DNA of 64,000 nt from Channa striata (Eukaryota > Chordata > Actinopteri > Anabantiformes > Channidae), in the NCBI GenBank assembly GCA_033026295.1, contig CM065186.1, forward strand, positions 20,154,172 to 20,218,171, read 5' to 3'. This document shows, piece by piece, positions 40,720 through 50,484 of the stretch. The notes beneath the pieces were generated by a model. That model saw nothing but the letters and a program-made list of their open reading frames with translations. It was not told the DNA's origin and did no database searches. Numbering within the stretch: position 1 is the stretch's first letter; every line of letters begins with the position of its first letter. Both the position numbers and the translations under genes were made by a program.

Positions 40720-41719
40720 TTTTTAGAGGGGAAACAGATTTTCAGATAAACACCTACTGAAGCAAAACTTTTTTCTAGCTGCTGTATAATCCATTAGATT
40801 AAATTCAAATGTTATTACAAAATGGTCAGAGAGAACAGAATTATGATGAAATACTGTTAGTTTATCAATTTCAATGCCGTTTGTAAGGATAAGGTCTAGG
40901 GTGTGACTAAAACAGTGAGTGGGTTCTTTTACATTTTGAAAGAAACCAATTGAATATAATAATGAAGTAAATGCCGTGTTGAGGGAGTTACTGTCAGCAT
41001 ATACATGAATGTTAAAAGCGCCCACTATGACGACTTTATCTGCACTAAGTTGGCTAGAAATTCTGAGAATTCAGTCAAAAATTCAGAATAAGAGACTGGA
41101 GGACGGTACACAATACCAAATAGAAGTGGATTTTGAGTTTTCCAAATTGGGTGTGAAAGGCTCAGAGTAAGACTCTCAAATGAATTATAGCTATGTTTAA
41201 GTCTAGGGTTTATTGGTAAGCTTGAGTGATAGACTGCTGCTACTCCTCCACCTCGGCCTGAGCTTCTAGGAACATAATAGTTAATATGACTTGGGGGGGT
41301 CGACTCATTTAAACTAACATATTCTTCCTTCTGCAACCAGGTTTCAGTGAGAGACAAAATAAATTGAATTGATGATCGCTTATCAAGTAATTTACTAACA
41401 GAGATTTAGATGAGAGAGATCTGATATTTAATAATCCATATTTAATTGTTTTAGGTTTTTGTTCAGTAAGAGGAGCAGTCCGGTTATTATGATTAACTCC
41501 CCTTGTGATCATTTTTAGTTTGTTAAATTTAGTTAATTGGGAAACAGGCACAGTCTCTATAGGAATGTGGTGTTGTGGAGAGGGGTGACGGTGGTAAGGA
41601 TACTGCAGAGAGGCGTGTAGAACTGGATCTTTGCGTCCTAGACTCAACTCTGGACTGTCAATCTTTTGGTTGTCTAATAAAATCAGCCATATTTTTTGAT
41701 AAGACAGAGGCACCATCAA
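40720..41719 (-). pseudogene. L2 ORF2 endonuclease domain
   Basis: The first codon (41719) overlaps the ORF1 end by about 60 nt in another frame. The EN can be followed as KYGLLNIRSLSSKSLLVN, then, after a frameshift near 41330, TETWLQKEEYVSLNE (the EN Glu motif), RSSGRGGGVAAVYHS, LFGIVYRPPVSYSEF, then, after another shift near 41035, MGAFNIHVY, LDLILTNGIEID and SVLSDHFVITFEF (the SDH catalytic motif). The domain is complete in outline but has two frameshifts. Confidence 0.82.
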
Positions 41720-42545
41720 AAGTAGGATGGATGCCGTCTCTCCTATTCAGCCTAGGTTTTCCCCAAAAACTTTTCCAATTGTCTACGTAGCCCACATCGT
41801 TTGCTGGACACCACCTAGACAGCCAGTGGTTGAGTGACGACATGCGGCTATACATGTCGTCACTGATCAGATTTGGCAGGGGTCCAGAGAAAACTACGGA
41901 GTCCGACATTGTCTTTGCAAAGTTACACACCGATTCAATATTAGTTTTAGTGACCTCCGCTTTGCATAATCGGGCATCATTTGTTCCCACATGAATAATA
42001 ATCTTACTATATCTACGTTTATCCTTAGACAGGAGTTTCAAATATGATTCGATGTCGCCCGCTCTGGCCCCAGGGTGACATTGGACTATGGCCGCTGGCG
42101 TCTCCAACTTCACGTTTCTGACTATGGAGTCGGCAATTACCAGAGTTCGTTCCTCAGCGGGTGTGTCGCTGAGTGGGGAAAATCCATTAGAAACGTGAAC
42201 CGGCTGGTGAACCTCGGGCGTCTGTTTAGCATTAGATCGCTTACGAACCGTCACCCAGCTGGCCTGGCTTCCCGGCTGCTCGGGTACTGCTGGGGAACAG
42301 CTAACAGTGGCTATGCTAACAGTGGCTATGCTAGGTTGGTCCGCACCAGCTACCGGGGCCTGACTAGCTGGATTGTTTGTCATGGTGCGGAGCCGTGCTT
42401 CCAATTCAGAGAGCCTCGCCTCCAAAGCTGCAATAACCTTACACTTATTACAAGTACCGTTATCACTAAAGGAGGCAGAGGAAAAACTAAACATGTGGCA
42501 AAGTGAGCAAGTCAGAGGAGAAAGAGAAGGAGACGGGGAAGACAT
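41658..42545 (-). CDS. L2 ORF1 protein with SGNH-hydrolase-like domain (intact, 295 aa)
   Basis: Likely an RNA- or membrane-associated ORF1 protein of the L2 element. Esterase-type ORF1 domains are known in L2 and CR1 LINEs. The N-terminus has two Cys pairs (C13-x2-C16 and C32-x2-C35), possibly a zinc finger. A short coiled coil follows (residues 37-55, LEARLSELEARL), then a Ser/Pro/Gln-rich linker (56-130). The SGNH fold carries block I in VIADSIV (Ser140), a PGARAGDI segment (158-165, Gly block), block III GTND (187-190) and block V DGIHP (Asp270, His273). All catalytic positions expected of an SGNH esterase are present. There is no stop or frameshift over 888 nt, while ORF2 of the same copy is broken. 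A 15-bp tandem duplication (42301-42330) repeats SIATV. It is not a host acetylhydrolase: it is embedded in the LINE. Confidence 0.85.
   Translation of the reverse strand: MSSPSPSLSPLTCSLCHMFSFSSASFSDNGTCNKCKVIAALEARLSELEARLRTMTNNPASQAPVAGADQPSIATVSIATVSCSPAVPEQPGSQASWVTVRKRSNAKQTPEVHQPVHVSNGFSPLSDTPAEERTLVIADSIVRNVKLETPAAIVQCHPGARAGDIESYLKLLSKDKRRYSKIIIHVGTNDARLCKAEVTKTNIESVCNFAKTMSDSVVFSGPLPNLISDDMYSRMSSLNHWLSRWCPANDVGYVDNWKSFWGKPRLNRRDGIHPTFDGASVLSKNMADFIRQPKD
42301..42330 (-). repeat. 15-bp tandem duplication in L2 ORF1
   Basis: CTAACAGTGGCTATG occurs twice back to back, without mismatch. It adds five residues to the linker of ORF1 and keeps the frame. Confidence 0.9.
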
Positions 42546-42830
42546 TGCTAGATGCTAGGCTAACGAAGCTAGATCAATTAAGGTTAGTTAGCGTTAGCTA
42601 GTTTAATTATTTCAGGAGAGCAGGTGTTTGCGTAAACAAATCGTATGTCCCAAGCAATTTATATACAGTTTATATACAGAGAAATTATTAATTTAGAAAA
42701 CAAGAGCTACAATTAACCAGTGAACAATCCTTCAGCAGAGACCCAAAACAGTGTGAAGAAAAAGGAAGTGACACAATACGCTTACTACAGGAGGAGTCCA
42801 ACAGGATCAGTCAGACTTTAAAAGAAAAAA

Positions 42831-43294
42831 CCTAACATTCGCATAGTGTTTAGTCTTATAAAACACTAAAAACAGCTGTTGTGTCTGAACAGTCATTATC
42901 TGTTGGATTGCTTGATAAATTCAGATTATCTAGCATATTTATGTACCTTTAAATTTTATGTTTGCTAAAAGTTTGTTGTTCTCATGCCTCTTACTTAAAA
43001 CTGTATATATCTTCTCTTCAGTACCTTGTTGGTACAAATACAGCACTAATGGTACAGTATGTTGTGGTAGGGTCTAGGATATGTGCATGCACTGGGTGCA
43101 GTGTGAGCCGAGTGTTACCTACAGACCATATACTGCTATCACATGCCATCCCGTGGGATAAGGGAAGAGCAGTAAGACTGACGTGGTATCAGTGACGAAC
43201 TCTCGCAACAGAAGTAGACACTTTCAGTGGCTGAATTGATAACTGAAACGACACAAGATCCTTTATGTTGATCATGATATTTTGAAATATTAAT
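42831..43294. other. Spacer between L2 and an RTE scrap, nothing recognised
   Basis: No transposon protein motifs or inverted ends seen. Short open frames have no support. Confidence 0.35.
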
Positions 43295-43556
43295 TGAAAG
43301 AGGAGTATGACGGTGGTGAGATGTGCTGTAGGTCAGACAGGAGTTCAAGGTGGAGGTGGGACTACATCAAGGATTGGCTTTGAATCCCTTCTTGTTTGCT
43401 ATGCTGATGGACAGGTTGACAGATGAGGTCAGACAGAAACCTCCATGGACAATGATGCAGAGGCGGAAATGAAAACAGCAGAGATTATGTTGAGGTTCTC
43501 CTTAGGAGTGACAAGGTTGGACAGAATCAGGAACGAGCACATTCCATAGAAAACTG
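43295..43556 (+). pseudogene. RTE-clade LINE scrap with internal deletion
   Basis: 43308-43458 matches RTE sequence at 30000-30145 (GTGAGATGTGC...GTAGGTCAGACAG, then GGACAGGTTGACAGATGAGGTCAGACAG). It then jumps near 43459 to sequence matching about 30555-30635 (GCAGAG...GAAAGCAGCAGAG; TTGAGGTTCTCCTTAGGAGTGACAAGG). The FADD segment between them is deleted. It ends next to the solo LTR at 43561. Confidence 0.85.
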
Positions 43557-43560
43557 ATAT

Positions 43561-43946
43561 TGTAGCGACCCGGCCGGTGGGGTCGCTGGGGTTTGTGTAT
43601 GTCGGCGCCGGGGGAGAGAGCATCGTGGGAAGTTGTTTATTGTGTGGGGGATGTTAGTTGTGTCTGTGTAATGCTTATGTGTACTGGTGTTGGCCGGCAT
43701 CGTGAGAGAGGGTGTTGCATGTGGGAGTGACCGGCCTGTGTAGTTGCGTTTGTTCCTGTCCATGTGTGAAATAAAGCTGGCTGTCTCCGGTTGGAGGGCA
43801 CGACTGACCTCCCACCACCTGGGGTAGCTTTAGGGTCGGGTTAGCCTGCTAGCGCCCAAGCTAGCTGCACCAGTTAGGCTAGTGTAGCTCATTCTCCACT
43901 ACCCGCAGTTGCTGCCGCACACCCTGCCACGGTGTCCGGCGCCACA
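43561..43946 (+). mobile_element. Solo LTR (386 bp) with ATAT target duplication
   Basis: Starts TGTAGCGACCCGG and ends GGTGTCCGGCGCCACA. Both sides are flanked by ATAT (43557-43560 and 43947-43950). AATAAAG (43769-43775) is on the + strand, which sets the orientation. The TG...CA termini are imperfect inverted repeats (TGTAGCGACC / TGTGGCGCCG). No internal retroelement sequence follows, so this is the product of LTR-LTR recombination. It is much more GC-rich than its surroundings. Family (Gypsy or ERV) is undetermined. Confidence 0.85.
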
Positions 43947-44039
43947 ATATGTATTAATTTTCTCTGTTTAATTTGTGAATGATGTAGCCTTGCATACGTG
44001 GCTTAATTGACCTCAAGTAAGGTGACCGTCTTGTGAATA

Positions 44040-44689
44040 TGTCAGACACGGTGGAACTAGAATGGTCTGGTGGACTCAAAAAAACAATGATCAGACAACA
44101 CAGAACTGATTAGAAAAGACTTTATTGAAAATACCAGAGGAGACTGAGGACTAATGGGAATGGAAGGAACCAGAGCAGGCACTGCAGACGGGGGTGGCAC
44201 TGTGGAAAGCAGGGTGCAAACAATAGCAGAGCGGGGTAAGTCTTTGATCAAAGTTCATCAAAACATCAAATCCATTTTCCAGATAAGAAGAGCAGCATGA
44301 GCAAGCAGGGTCAGGTCCGAATAATCCAACAAGCAGAGAACAACAATCCAGCCAAGTCCGAAATCCAAAAATCCAGGTCAGAGAACGAGCAGGTGAGAGA
44401 TCACACAACTTACAGAGCCGGGGTTCAAACAGACAGGGAGGTCTAGAGACAGGTCAGGGTCGTACCGGGTAATCAAACAGTTCAGGTTCCAAAAAGGCTT
44501 GAAAGCAGCTTCTCCGAAAGATCAGCAGACAATCAAACAAGAGGGGAGAGGGGCTGCAGGCCTTCTTAAGAAAGGGACAGCACAGGTGGAAATGATTAGG
44601 TAAATTGCAACACAGGAGGGAGGAGGGGAGCAGAGACAGGAAATGACCAAATAATGATAAACTGGGAGCCCAAGTCACAGACCGTGACA
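44040..44689 (-). mobile_element. Solo LTR (650 bp) inserted in BEL pol, GAATA target duplication
   Basis: Read on the minus strand the unit runs TGTCACGGTCTGTGAC ... CCGTGTCTGACA. GAATA occurs on both sides (44035-44039 and 44690-44694). The flanking BEL pol reading frame, Leu-Glu-Arg-Pro-Ile, continues across after removing the LTR and one GAATA copy as His-Lys-Thr-Val-Thr-Leu-Leu-Glu, ending in a stop. This proves insertion. The repeat at 20410-21093 in apobec2 intron 1 is a second copy. Confidence 0.9.
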
Positions 44690-45116
44690 GAATAGGTCTC
44701 TCTAGATGAATTAATCTTGAGAGTTGTTTCCCCTTATCAAACATAGTGTCACTGACTAGCAGGTTAACTTTTCATACCTTGCCATCTGCACTTGCTTGGG
44801 CTTCTACAAGGCAAGCTTCCAGTTGTTTCTTGGTGCATTGTCGTCTTGTAGGATTACAATGTCATCTACCTATGAGTTTCGCATTGTCTTTTGCCATCTT
44901 GCCATTGTTGGAGGTTTAACAGATATTCCCGCTTCCATCTTTGCCAGAATTCATTCGCTAAAAACTGCACTCTTCTCACCTTTTGTACAGGTAGAGATCC
45001 TCTTTACAATAATGTCCAAGAGGTGGCAGAATCACTGATGATTTCATAGTTAGTATTTAGTTGGGAGTGAGGAGTTCACGGCCAGTAGAATCACGAGGTG
45101 ACAAACACTTAGTGGC

Positions 45117-46024
45117 CTACTGTTGATAATCACCATTGATTTGTAAATTTGCTTGCAGAGTTGTAGTGTCAAGTCTGCCGGTGGACTTATCGAGCACAGC
45201 AGTCAGAATAATTCGAATTCTTCGAATCTGGCAGTCCCAAACTCCACCCATGTGACTGGCAGACAGAACATTTGTCACAAATTCATAGCCAAATGCTTGC
45301 TGACGATCTTGATCCATTCCCCTGAGCAGCTCAGATAGCTCCTCTCAAGCACCAACAAAATTTGTTCCTTTGTCACATCTGAATAGGCATACAGGTCCTC
45401 TAAAAGCTATGAATGCTCTTAGTGTGCTGATAAATGCATCTGTTGTTAAATTGTCAAGCCATTTCTAAATCCACCGCTCTGAAGCATAGGCAAGTAAATA
45501 GCAATCTTTATGTTTTTAAATCATTTCTTCCTTGTTTCATAGTGAAGGAGCCAAAACAATGAAGACCGCAGTAAGTAAAAGGAGGTGACATCTCAGTTTT
45601 TTGTTCAGGTAGATCTGCCATTTGTTGCATCTCAGTTGTTCTTCTGTATCTCCTGCATTTTACACACTTGTAAATGAGTGAGGAGACCACATTGCCACAT
45701 CCTAGAAGCCATACACCATTTGCACGCAACTCATTCATGGTCGTGCCTTGGCGGTGTACGCGCTCATGATGATGTTTGACGAGCAGGACTGACATGTCAG
45801 AGTTCTTCGGCAGTATTGCAGGATAGGTCAGAGTTCTTTGGCAGTATTGCAGGATGTTTTACCTTATAGTTTAAGGCTGATTGAGACAACCGTCCTCCCA
45901 CCCTGAGAAAACTGTCCTTGTCCAAAAAGGCATTCAACTGACGTAGCCTGTTGTGCTTGATCTGGGTGTCTTCATTTTGGGTCTTGATTTTCTTTATGTC
46001 ATCAGCAAAAATTTCTTCTTGCAC
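45117..46024 (-). pseudogene. BEL/Pao integrase (zinc-binding, core and C-terminal parts)
   Basis: The N-terminal H2C2 zinc-binding domain is readable near 45770-45640: HHHERVHRQG with Cys-x2-Cys in YKCVKCRRYR. The core begins PPFTYCGLHCFGSF (near 45560), where the first catalytic Asp of the VGLDVFGPF-type motif is His. Downstream 45317-45117 holds SASHMGGVWDCQIRRIRIILTAVLD, the catalytic-Glu region (Glu not visible; Cys-Gln in its neighbourhood). A 31-bp tandem duplication at 45796-45855 further disrupts the domain. It is a clear integrase remnant, inactive. Confidence 0.85.
45796..45855 (-). repeat. 31-bp tandem duplication inside BEL integrase
   Basis: The unit beginning GTCAGAGTTCTTCGGCAGTA repeats once with period 31 and one C-to-T mismatch. 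It shifts the integrase reading frame. Confidence 0.85.
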
Positions 46025-46235
46025 CAGCCTGATGATGAAGATTTCTGCTTCTCTTCATTCTTCAGGGTTGGTTGTTTCATTAGTGTTTGGCTGAATTCCC
46101 TTAAATTCCCTAATAAACCTTCTGAGCCTGGCAACAGCTCTTACCATCCTAAACCAGTCAGAGAATTTAGTGAAGTGGTTCACCATTGGAATCAGTTCTT
46201 TTGCCTTGACAGCATTTACATAGACTTTCCAAAGC

Positions 46236-46490
46236 TTAGATCAGTTGCTTCTTCACCGTTTTCTTTTCACGAGGAAGATTTAGCTGCCAAAGAAAGTAAG
46301 GTCCTTTCAGCGAATTAGATTCCTTCAGCTGAACTGCACTTAAGGCATGATCAGCTGGGTTGTCATTGGTCAGGTTTTGTGCTGTATCTAATTTATTGGA
46401 CCTGATTGGCCACAAACATGTGAACCTCTTGGCATCATTGTACACATAGCCAAGGCCCACCTTCGAGTCAGTCCAATAATACTCTTGCAA
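46236..46490 (-). pseudogene. BEL/Pao RNase H fragment
   Basis: Encodes EYYWTDSKVGLGYVYNDAKRFTCL (catalytic Asp in the TDS motif) and NDNPADHALSAVQLK, which is the RNase H to integrase junction of BEL/Pao pol. It is joined upstream, near 46500, to pre-RT sequence (LEQRLRRNYQYYRNYFKFMNDVISRGDAE, about 46590-46510), so the RT domain between is deleted. Confidence 0.8.
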
Positions 46491-47059
46491 GTTTTCAGTC
46501 TCAAGCTATATTTTCAGCATCTCCTCTGCTTATAACGTCATTCATAAATTTGAAGTAGTTCCTGTAATATTGATAATTTCTCCTCAGACGTTGTTCCAAT
46601 GAGCTGAGACTATGAACTGCATTTTGTTCATTGTCTGGAACATTAGGCTTATCTGTTTTGAAGTGAAGTAGCCATCTTCCTTCTGCCCTATGTGTGCTTT
46701 AACTTTAGACAATTACAGTAGATCTTCCTGAGAAATTGGGTTATCATCTGTGGTGTGATCTGTAAAGTCTGATTCCAGAGTTTTAATTATGTCTGGTAGC
46801 TTTATCTCTTTTACTTGACTACTGCACACAAAGTGTACCTCTCTCTTTAGCTGAGCTGATGACTGCACAGCTGGTATGACTCGTCTTACTATGATTCTGT
46901 GGCTGGTTCCCGTTGCATCAATTCCATTGCTTGCTGGATTTGAACAGCCAACAATGCTTCAGCCGAGATTACGTTGCTGTGCAGATGGATGGTTCTCTTC
47001 ACCAAACAAGATCTCCCTTGGGAGAAGGGCTCATTGACAATTATAGCCAATGAAAAGGC

Positions 47060-47300
47060 CTACTTCACAGTCTAGCTGTGGGGGAATCCTTTTTGCTAAT
47101 TGTTGCAGATGAGGCCATTTTAGAGCTGTTTGTGATCTTGGTTTGTGTAACCTGTTTTCTGGGATGAACAGTCGTGTGAAAAAGAATCCTTTTATAGGAG
47201 TCATATCCTCTCACTTGTAGATCTGTCAATTTCTGACAGGGTATGACTGTCACCCTGGCACACATTGTGGATAGTCACAAACTGACATTTTCTTTGTTTT
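47060..47300 (-). pseudogene. BEL/Pao protease region
   Basis: The stretch ending at 47265-47065 (MCARVTVIPCQKLTDLQVRGYD) lies between the gag-side zinc knuckles and the RT remnant. By position and weak similarity it is the protease. No intact DTG/DSG active site could be picked out. Confidence 0.4.
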
Positions 47301-47391
47301 TATTAAGGTGTTGAGCCACTTGATCTAGGATAACGGTTGTATCACTCTGTGTGTCTAAGATTGCATAGACAAGGATTTCGTATACTGGTTG

Positions 47392-49725
47392 TTAGGTTGA
47401 TGGCACCCAGACTTGCAAAATAGAAGATGTTTTTGTGATTAGGCCCCCTTTTTGGTACCCTTGTTGGTAGTTGCTGTCACAGCCCTTTCTGTGCTGTCTG
47501 CATCTCCATTTTGGGGCATTGACTTTTGGTATTCTTTGAACTTTATGCAGACATGTTGGATGTCTTTTTTGGCACATCTAACATGGGCTCCTATTATTAC
47601 ACCTTCTTGAGCGATGAATGGCGTTTAAACACCCAAAGTAATGCTTCCCTGTCTGCACAAACTTGACACATTCCTGAACCGTCTTTTTTCCAAAGCTTCT
47701 ACACTTGTTGAGGACATGTTCTTCTGCAGAATACACATGAGGTAATGATGCTCTGTGCTGTGTTTATGGTCAGTGTCTTTGCCTGAACCATTTGACTAAT
47801 GGATTCTTTCCATACTCTTAAGTGCTTGTAACCAGTATATAGGATCGCAAGCAAGATCTGCTGCCTTTGATAGGAAGTCAACAAACTCTTTGAAAGGTGG
47901 GTATGCAACACTTATTTGCCTGACCTCCATCACTTTACAGTTCCAACCAATCTGGTAACTTCAGCAAATATTTTCACTCTCAATGCAGTCAGTGAGGAGT
48001 TTCAATGTTCTAATGTGGGAAATAGCAGCCTCACAGCTATTGAGAAAGTTGGCAAAATCTTTTAGCTCACAGCCTGCTTTGGAGCTTATCTTTGGCCATC
48101 TGTGCAGCTTGTCTCTGAGGGCCTTCCCACTTATAAATGGGTCTCCAAAACACTTCTCTAACAGCTTACAGGCTGAATCATATGCTGCCTCTGTGCCTAG
48201 TAGCAGAAATCCTTCAACAGCCTTACTTAAACATCATACAGTAAATCACTTTCTACTTTCCCTTCAACTTCATCATAAACCTTTACTCAAGGTCTTTCAG
48301 CATGAAGCTTCTTTACTTCTTCTAGATGCGCAAGCTTTCTACATTTGTCTTGCATTGCTTGTTGTCTGTCTAAGTGCTCTGATTCAAACCATGCCAGCCA
48401 TTGTTTATTTTCAGCCTCTAGCAGTTGAAGTTCTGTACCTTCCTTTCCTTGTTTCTACAATACTGCTAAGATCTTGTGAGCTGCAGCAGCTTCTGCCATA
48501 GCCTCTGTTCTTTTGACTGAGTGAATACTGGACTGGGTAGAACCACATCTTGATTGATGAGACAGTGGCTTTGATAAAGAACTCATTGAATCTAAGACAG
48601 ATCCAACATCAGGCCATGGTTCCATGATTTCCACACTGACCACTGTTGCCCTGGTTACCATTGGGTTTGCTCTTCCGTCTTTCCGATTCTACTCTGTACC
48701 TCGCGGTTGCTCCTAATCATTGTAACTCATGTCACCTGTTGTCTCCCAGTCGTAAGTCCCACTCACTTGCTTCTCCTTGCCAGATCAACTTCATGCACTT
48801 TGGTGTGCACATCTTAGTTTTTTTGTGGAGTTTTTGCTCTCAGGTTTATGTTTTAGAACATTTTGGAAGACAAGAAGATTTGTGTTGTTTTTTTCCTTCC
48901 TCCAAAAGCCTGTACGCCTTGCAGTGATCACTAAGAGCTTCCCCCGTGTGTCTTATTCTGGCTAGCCAATTTTAGTTGGTACTTTGTTTTCTTAGTTGCT
49001 ACTTTGTAAATTGTGTTATTTGTTTTCCCTTCACCTCCACAGCCATCAACCTTTCCTGCTCCTGGCTGAATCATCCCCTCCTAGAGATCCCCTGTCCCTT
49101 TCATCATCACCAAACAGCGACCACTCAACCTCCAATTGTTCCCGTCTGCCCTGACCAGAATCTTTCCACTCCCCATTATTTCACTATTCAATAAAATTGG
49201 TATTCTGTTCTTCCACTCCTGCGTTCTCCAGTTTAATTTCTGGGTCCTCAAATCATTAATAGTAGCCATGATAGGTTCTTCATCTTTATCTAGTTTATGA
49301 CCTTTGAAGTGTCTTTCTGTCCTTTGAACACTGAATTTTGAGAGTGATACACGTGTCCACCCTGCACCGCAGATCTGGTTCAGGGGTTTGTAGTCGGCAT
49401 AACTCTGCATAGAAGACTTGAACATTAGAGCTGATACGTTTCATGTTCTCAATAAGCTCATTAAGTTCATCCTCAGAGGCATGATCACCCAACAATTCCT
49501 TTCCTATTCTTGCGAACACCGCCACCTCTCATAGATGACTTTGTACTTGCGTTGTATACCCTTACGTCCTTCTCCTTGAAATTCTCTTCCCTTATCTGTT
49601 AGGATGCGAGTTCTTTCACTCTTTCGTAGTCTTTCTACTTATGTCGGGGATTCAGTGTCTGTATATTCAGCTTGCAAAGGTGGTTTAATAGTTTTACGGT
49701 AGGTCTCAGTATTGATGTCAGACAT
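47392..49725 (-). pseudogene. BEL/Pao gag region (split by an insert)
   Basis: It starts at 49725 and runs through 49525-49200 (VFARIGKELLGDHASEDELNELIENMKRISS), then is interrupted by foreign sequence. It resumes at 48661-48455 (MEPWPDVGSVLDSMSSLSKPLS), 47911-47699 (Cys-rich VFCRRTCPQ) and 47577-47392 (MCQKRHPTCLHKVQ, a zinc-knuckle-like stretch). Each piece is in a different frame. Function in the intact family: capsid and nucleocapsid. Confidence 0.7.
48660..49200 (+). mobile_element. Unclassified insert in the BEL gag
   Basis: This 540-bp stretch interrupts the gag homology: minus-strand gag residues stop at 48661 and continue at about 49230. It contains CACCTGTTGTCTCCC (48741) and ends in TATTCAATAAAATTGG (49186-49201), a polyadenylation signal near the right end, so its orientation is probably +. 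It has an LTR-like order, but TG...CA ends and a target duplication were not found. Confidence 0.45.
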
Positions 49726-49739
49726 CTTGAGATGAGGTT

Positions 49740-50480
49740 GTATTGACTAGGCTATGTGTAAGTGAAAGTTTAGGTAGGCATAAATTAAAATGGCCAGCAA
49801 AGTTTTATATAAATCCAAATTGCTATACAAATGTATTGGAATCTTTTAGAAACGCTCTGATATTATGCATTTATATTGCATAAATAATACTGTGTCAGCA
49901 TTTAACTTGTCTATATTTTAGATTTTTGTATTTTGTTGAGTTTTTTTTTTACATTGTCCTCAGTATGCAAGGTTAAGAGATCTGAGTCCTTGATTGCAAT
50001 TTCCAAGATGAACCACTTCACACGTCACTTTAACTTGACAGAGAGTTGTGACAGAGCTCTTCTTGTTTTTACCATGAAAATGCGCACTTTCAACACAATC
50101 TACTCACCGTTGTTTGCAGCCACTATGCCGACGATGCAATGTGTCTCTGCTTATCTGATGCGCCAGGTCCCAATTGCGCCATCCCCCGCTGCAATGCTAT
50201 CTTATCTCCCACCCCTCGCCGTAAAATGAACTGTCACATGAATCACAACAACCTGCATATCCACATCTAGACCTTTAACTTAAATTAATAACATATTTAT
50301 GGAATCGCGGTACACCTCACAAATTAACCATCAATTTACATAATGTATTTACATACATACAAATCTTTTCAACACTTTTACAAGTAAAAGCTTATAATTT
50401 TACAAGGGTAAAGTGTCCATAGCCTCTCCTCGTGTATTTCTGGTGGGTATTTGTTTAGTTTTTTGTTACAGAATAAAATA
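49740..50480. other. Spacer right of BEL element, nothing recognised
   Basis: AT-rich. An open frame at 49933-50229 shows no recognisable domain. The BEL 5' LTR should lie here, but I could not define it. Confidence 0.3.
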
Positions 50481-50484
50481 GCCT

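Larger units (their letters stand above)
39699..42830 (-). mobile_element. L2-type LINE with ORF1 and endonuclease but no RT
   Basis: About 3.1 kb on the minus strand. A 5' region (about 42830-42546) is followed by intact ORF1 (42545-41658), ORF2 endonuclease (41719-40740), a short linker, then directly the ORF2 C-terminus (40680-40259) and the 3' UTR with its ATAAATAAAGTTGAATTGAG tail (39720-39699). The whole RT domain is missing through one internal deletion at about 40665. The tail and UTR define the L2 3' ends at 1-430, 57960-58380 and 59575-59960. Confidence 0.85.
44003..49725 (-). mobile_element. BEL/Pao-type LTR retrotransposon, degraded and nested into
   Basis: A minus-strand element about 5.7 kb long: gag start at 49725 (MSDINTETYRK), protease around 47265-47060, RNase H at 46490-46236, integrase 46024-45117, and pol C-terminus ending in TAA at 44003-44005. 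It is split by a solo LTR (44040-44689) and by another insert (about 48660-49200). RT is almost wholly deleted. No flanking LTR of its own was recognised. Frameshifts and stops are frequent. Family knowledge: BEL/Pao elements have protease, RT, RNase H, integrase in this order, which fits. Confidence 0.85.

Noticed and set aside
41658..42545. Possible host platelet-activating-factor acetylhydrolase or other SGNH esterase gene
   Set aside because: It is a single uninterrupted frame followed by L2 ORF2 endonuclease and an L2 3' UTR on the same strand, so it is LINE ORF1.
43561..43946. GC-rich block as a CpG-island promoter
   Set aside because: It has TG...CA ends, an ATAT duplication and AATAAA, so it is a solo LTR.
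48646..49194. Open frames on the + strand as a small secreted or membrane protein
   Set aside because: The hydrophobic runs come from T-rich DNA within an insert that interrupts BEL gag, with AATAAA at its end.
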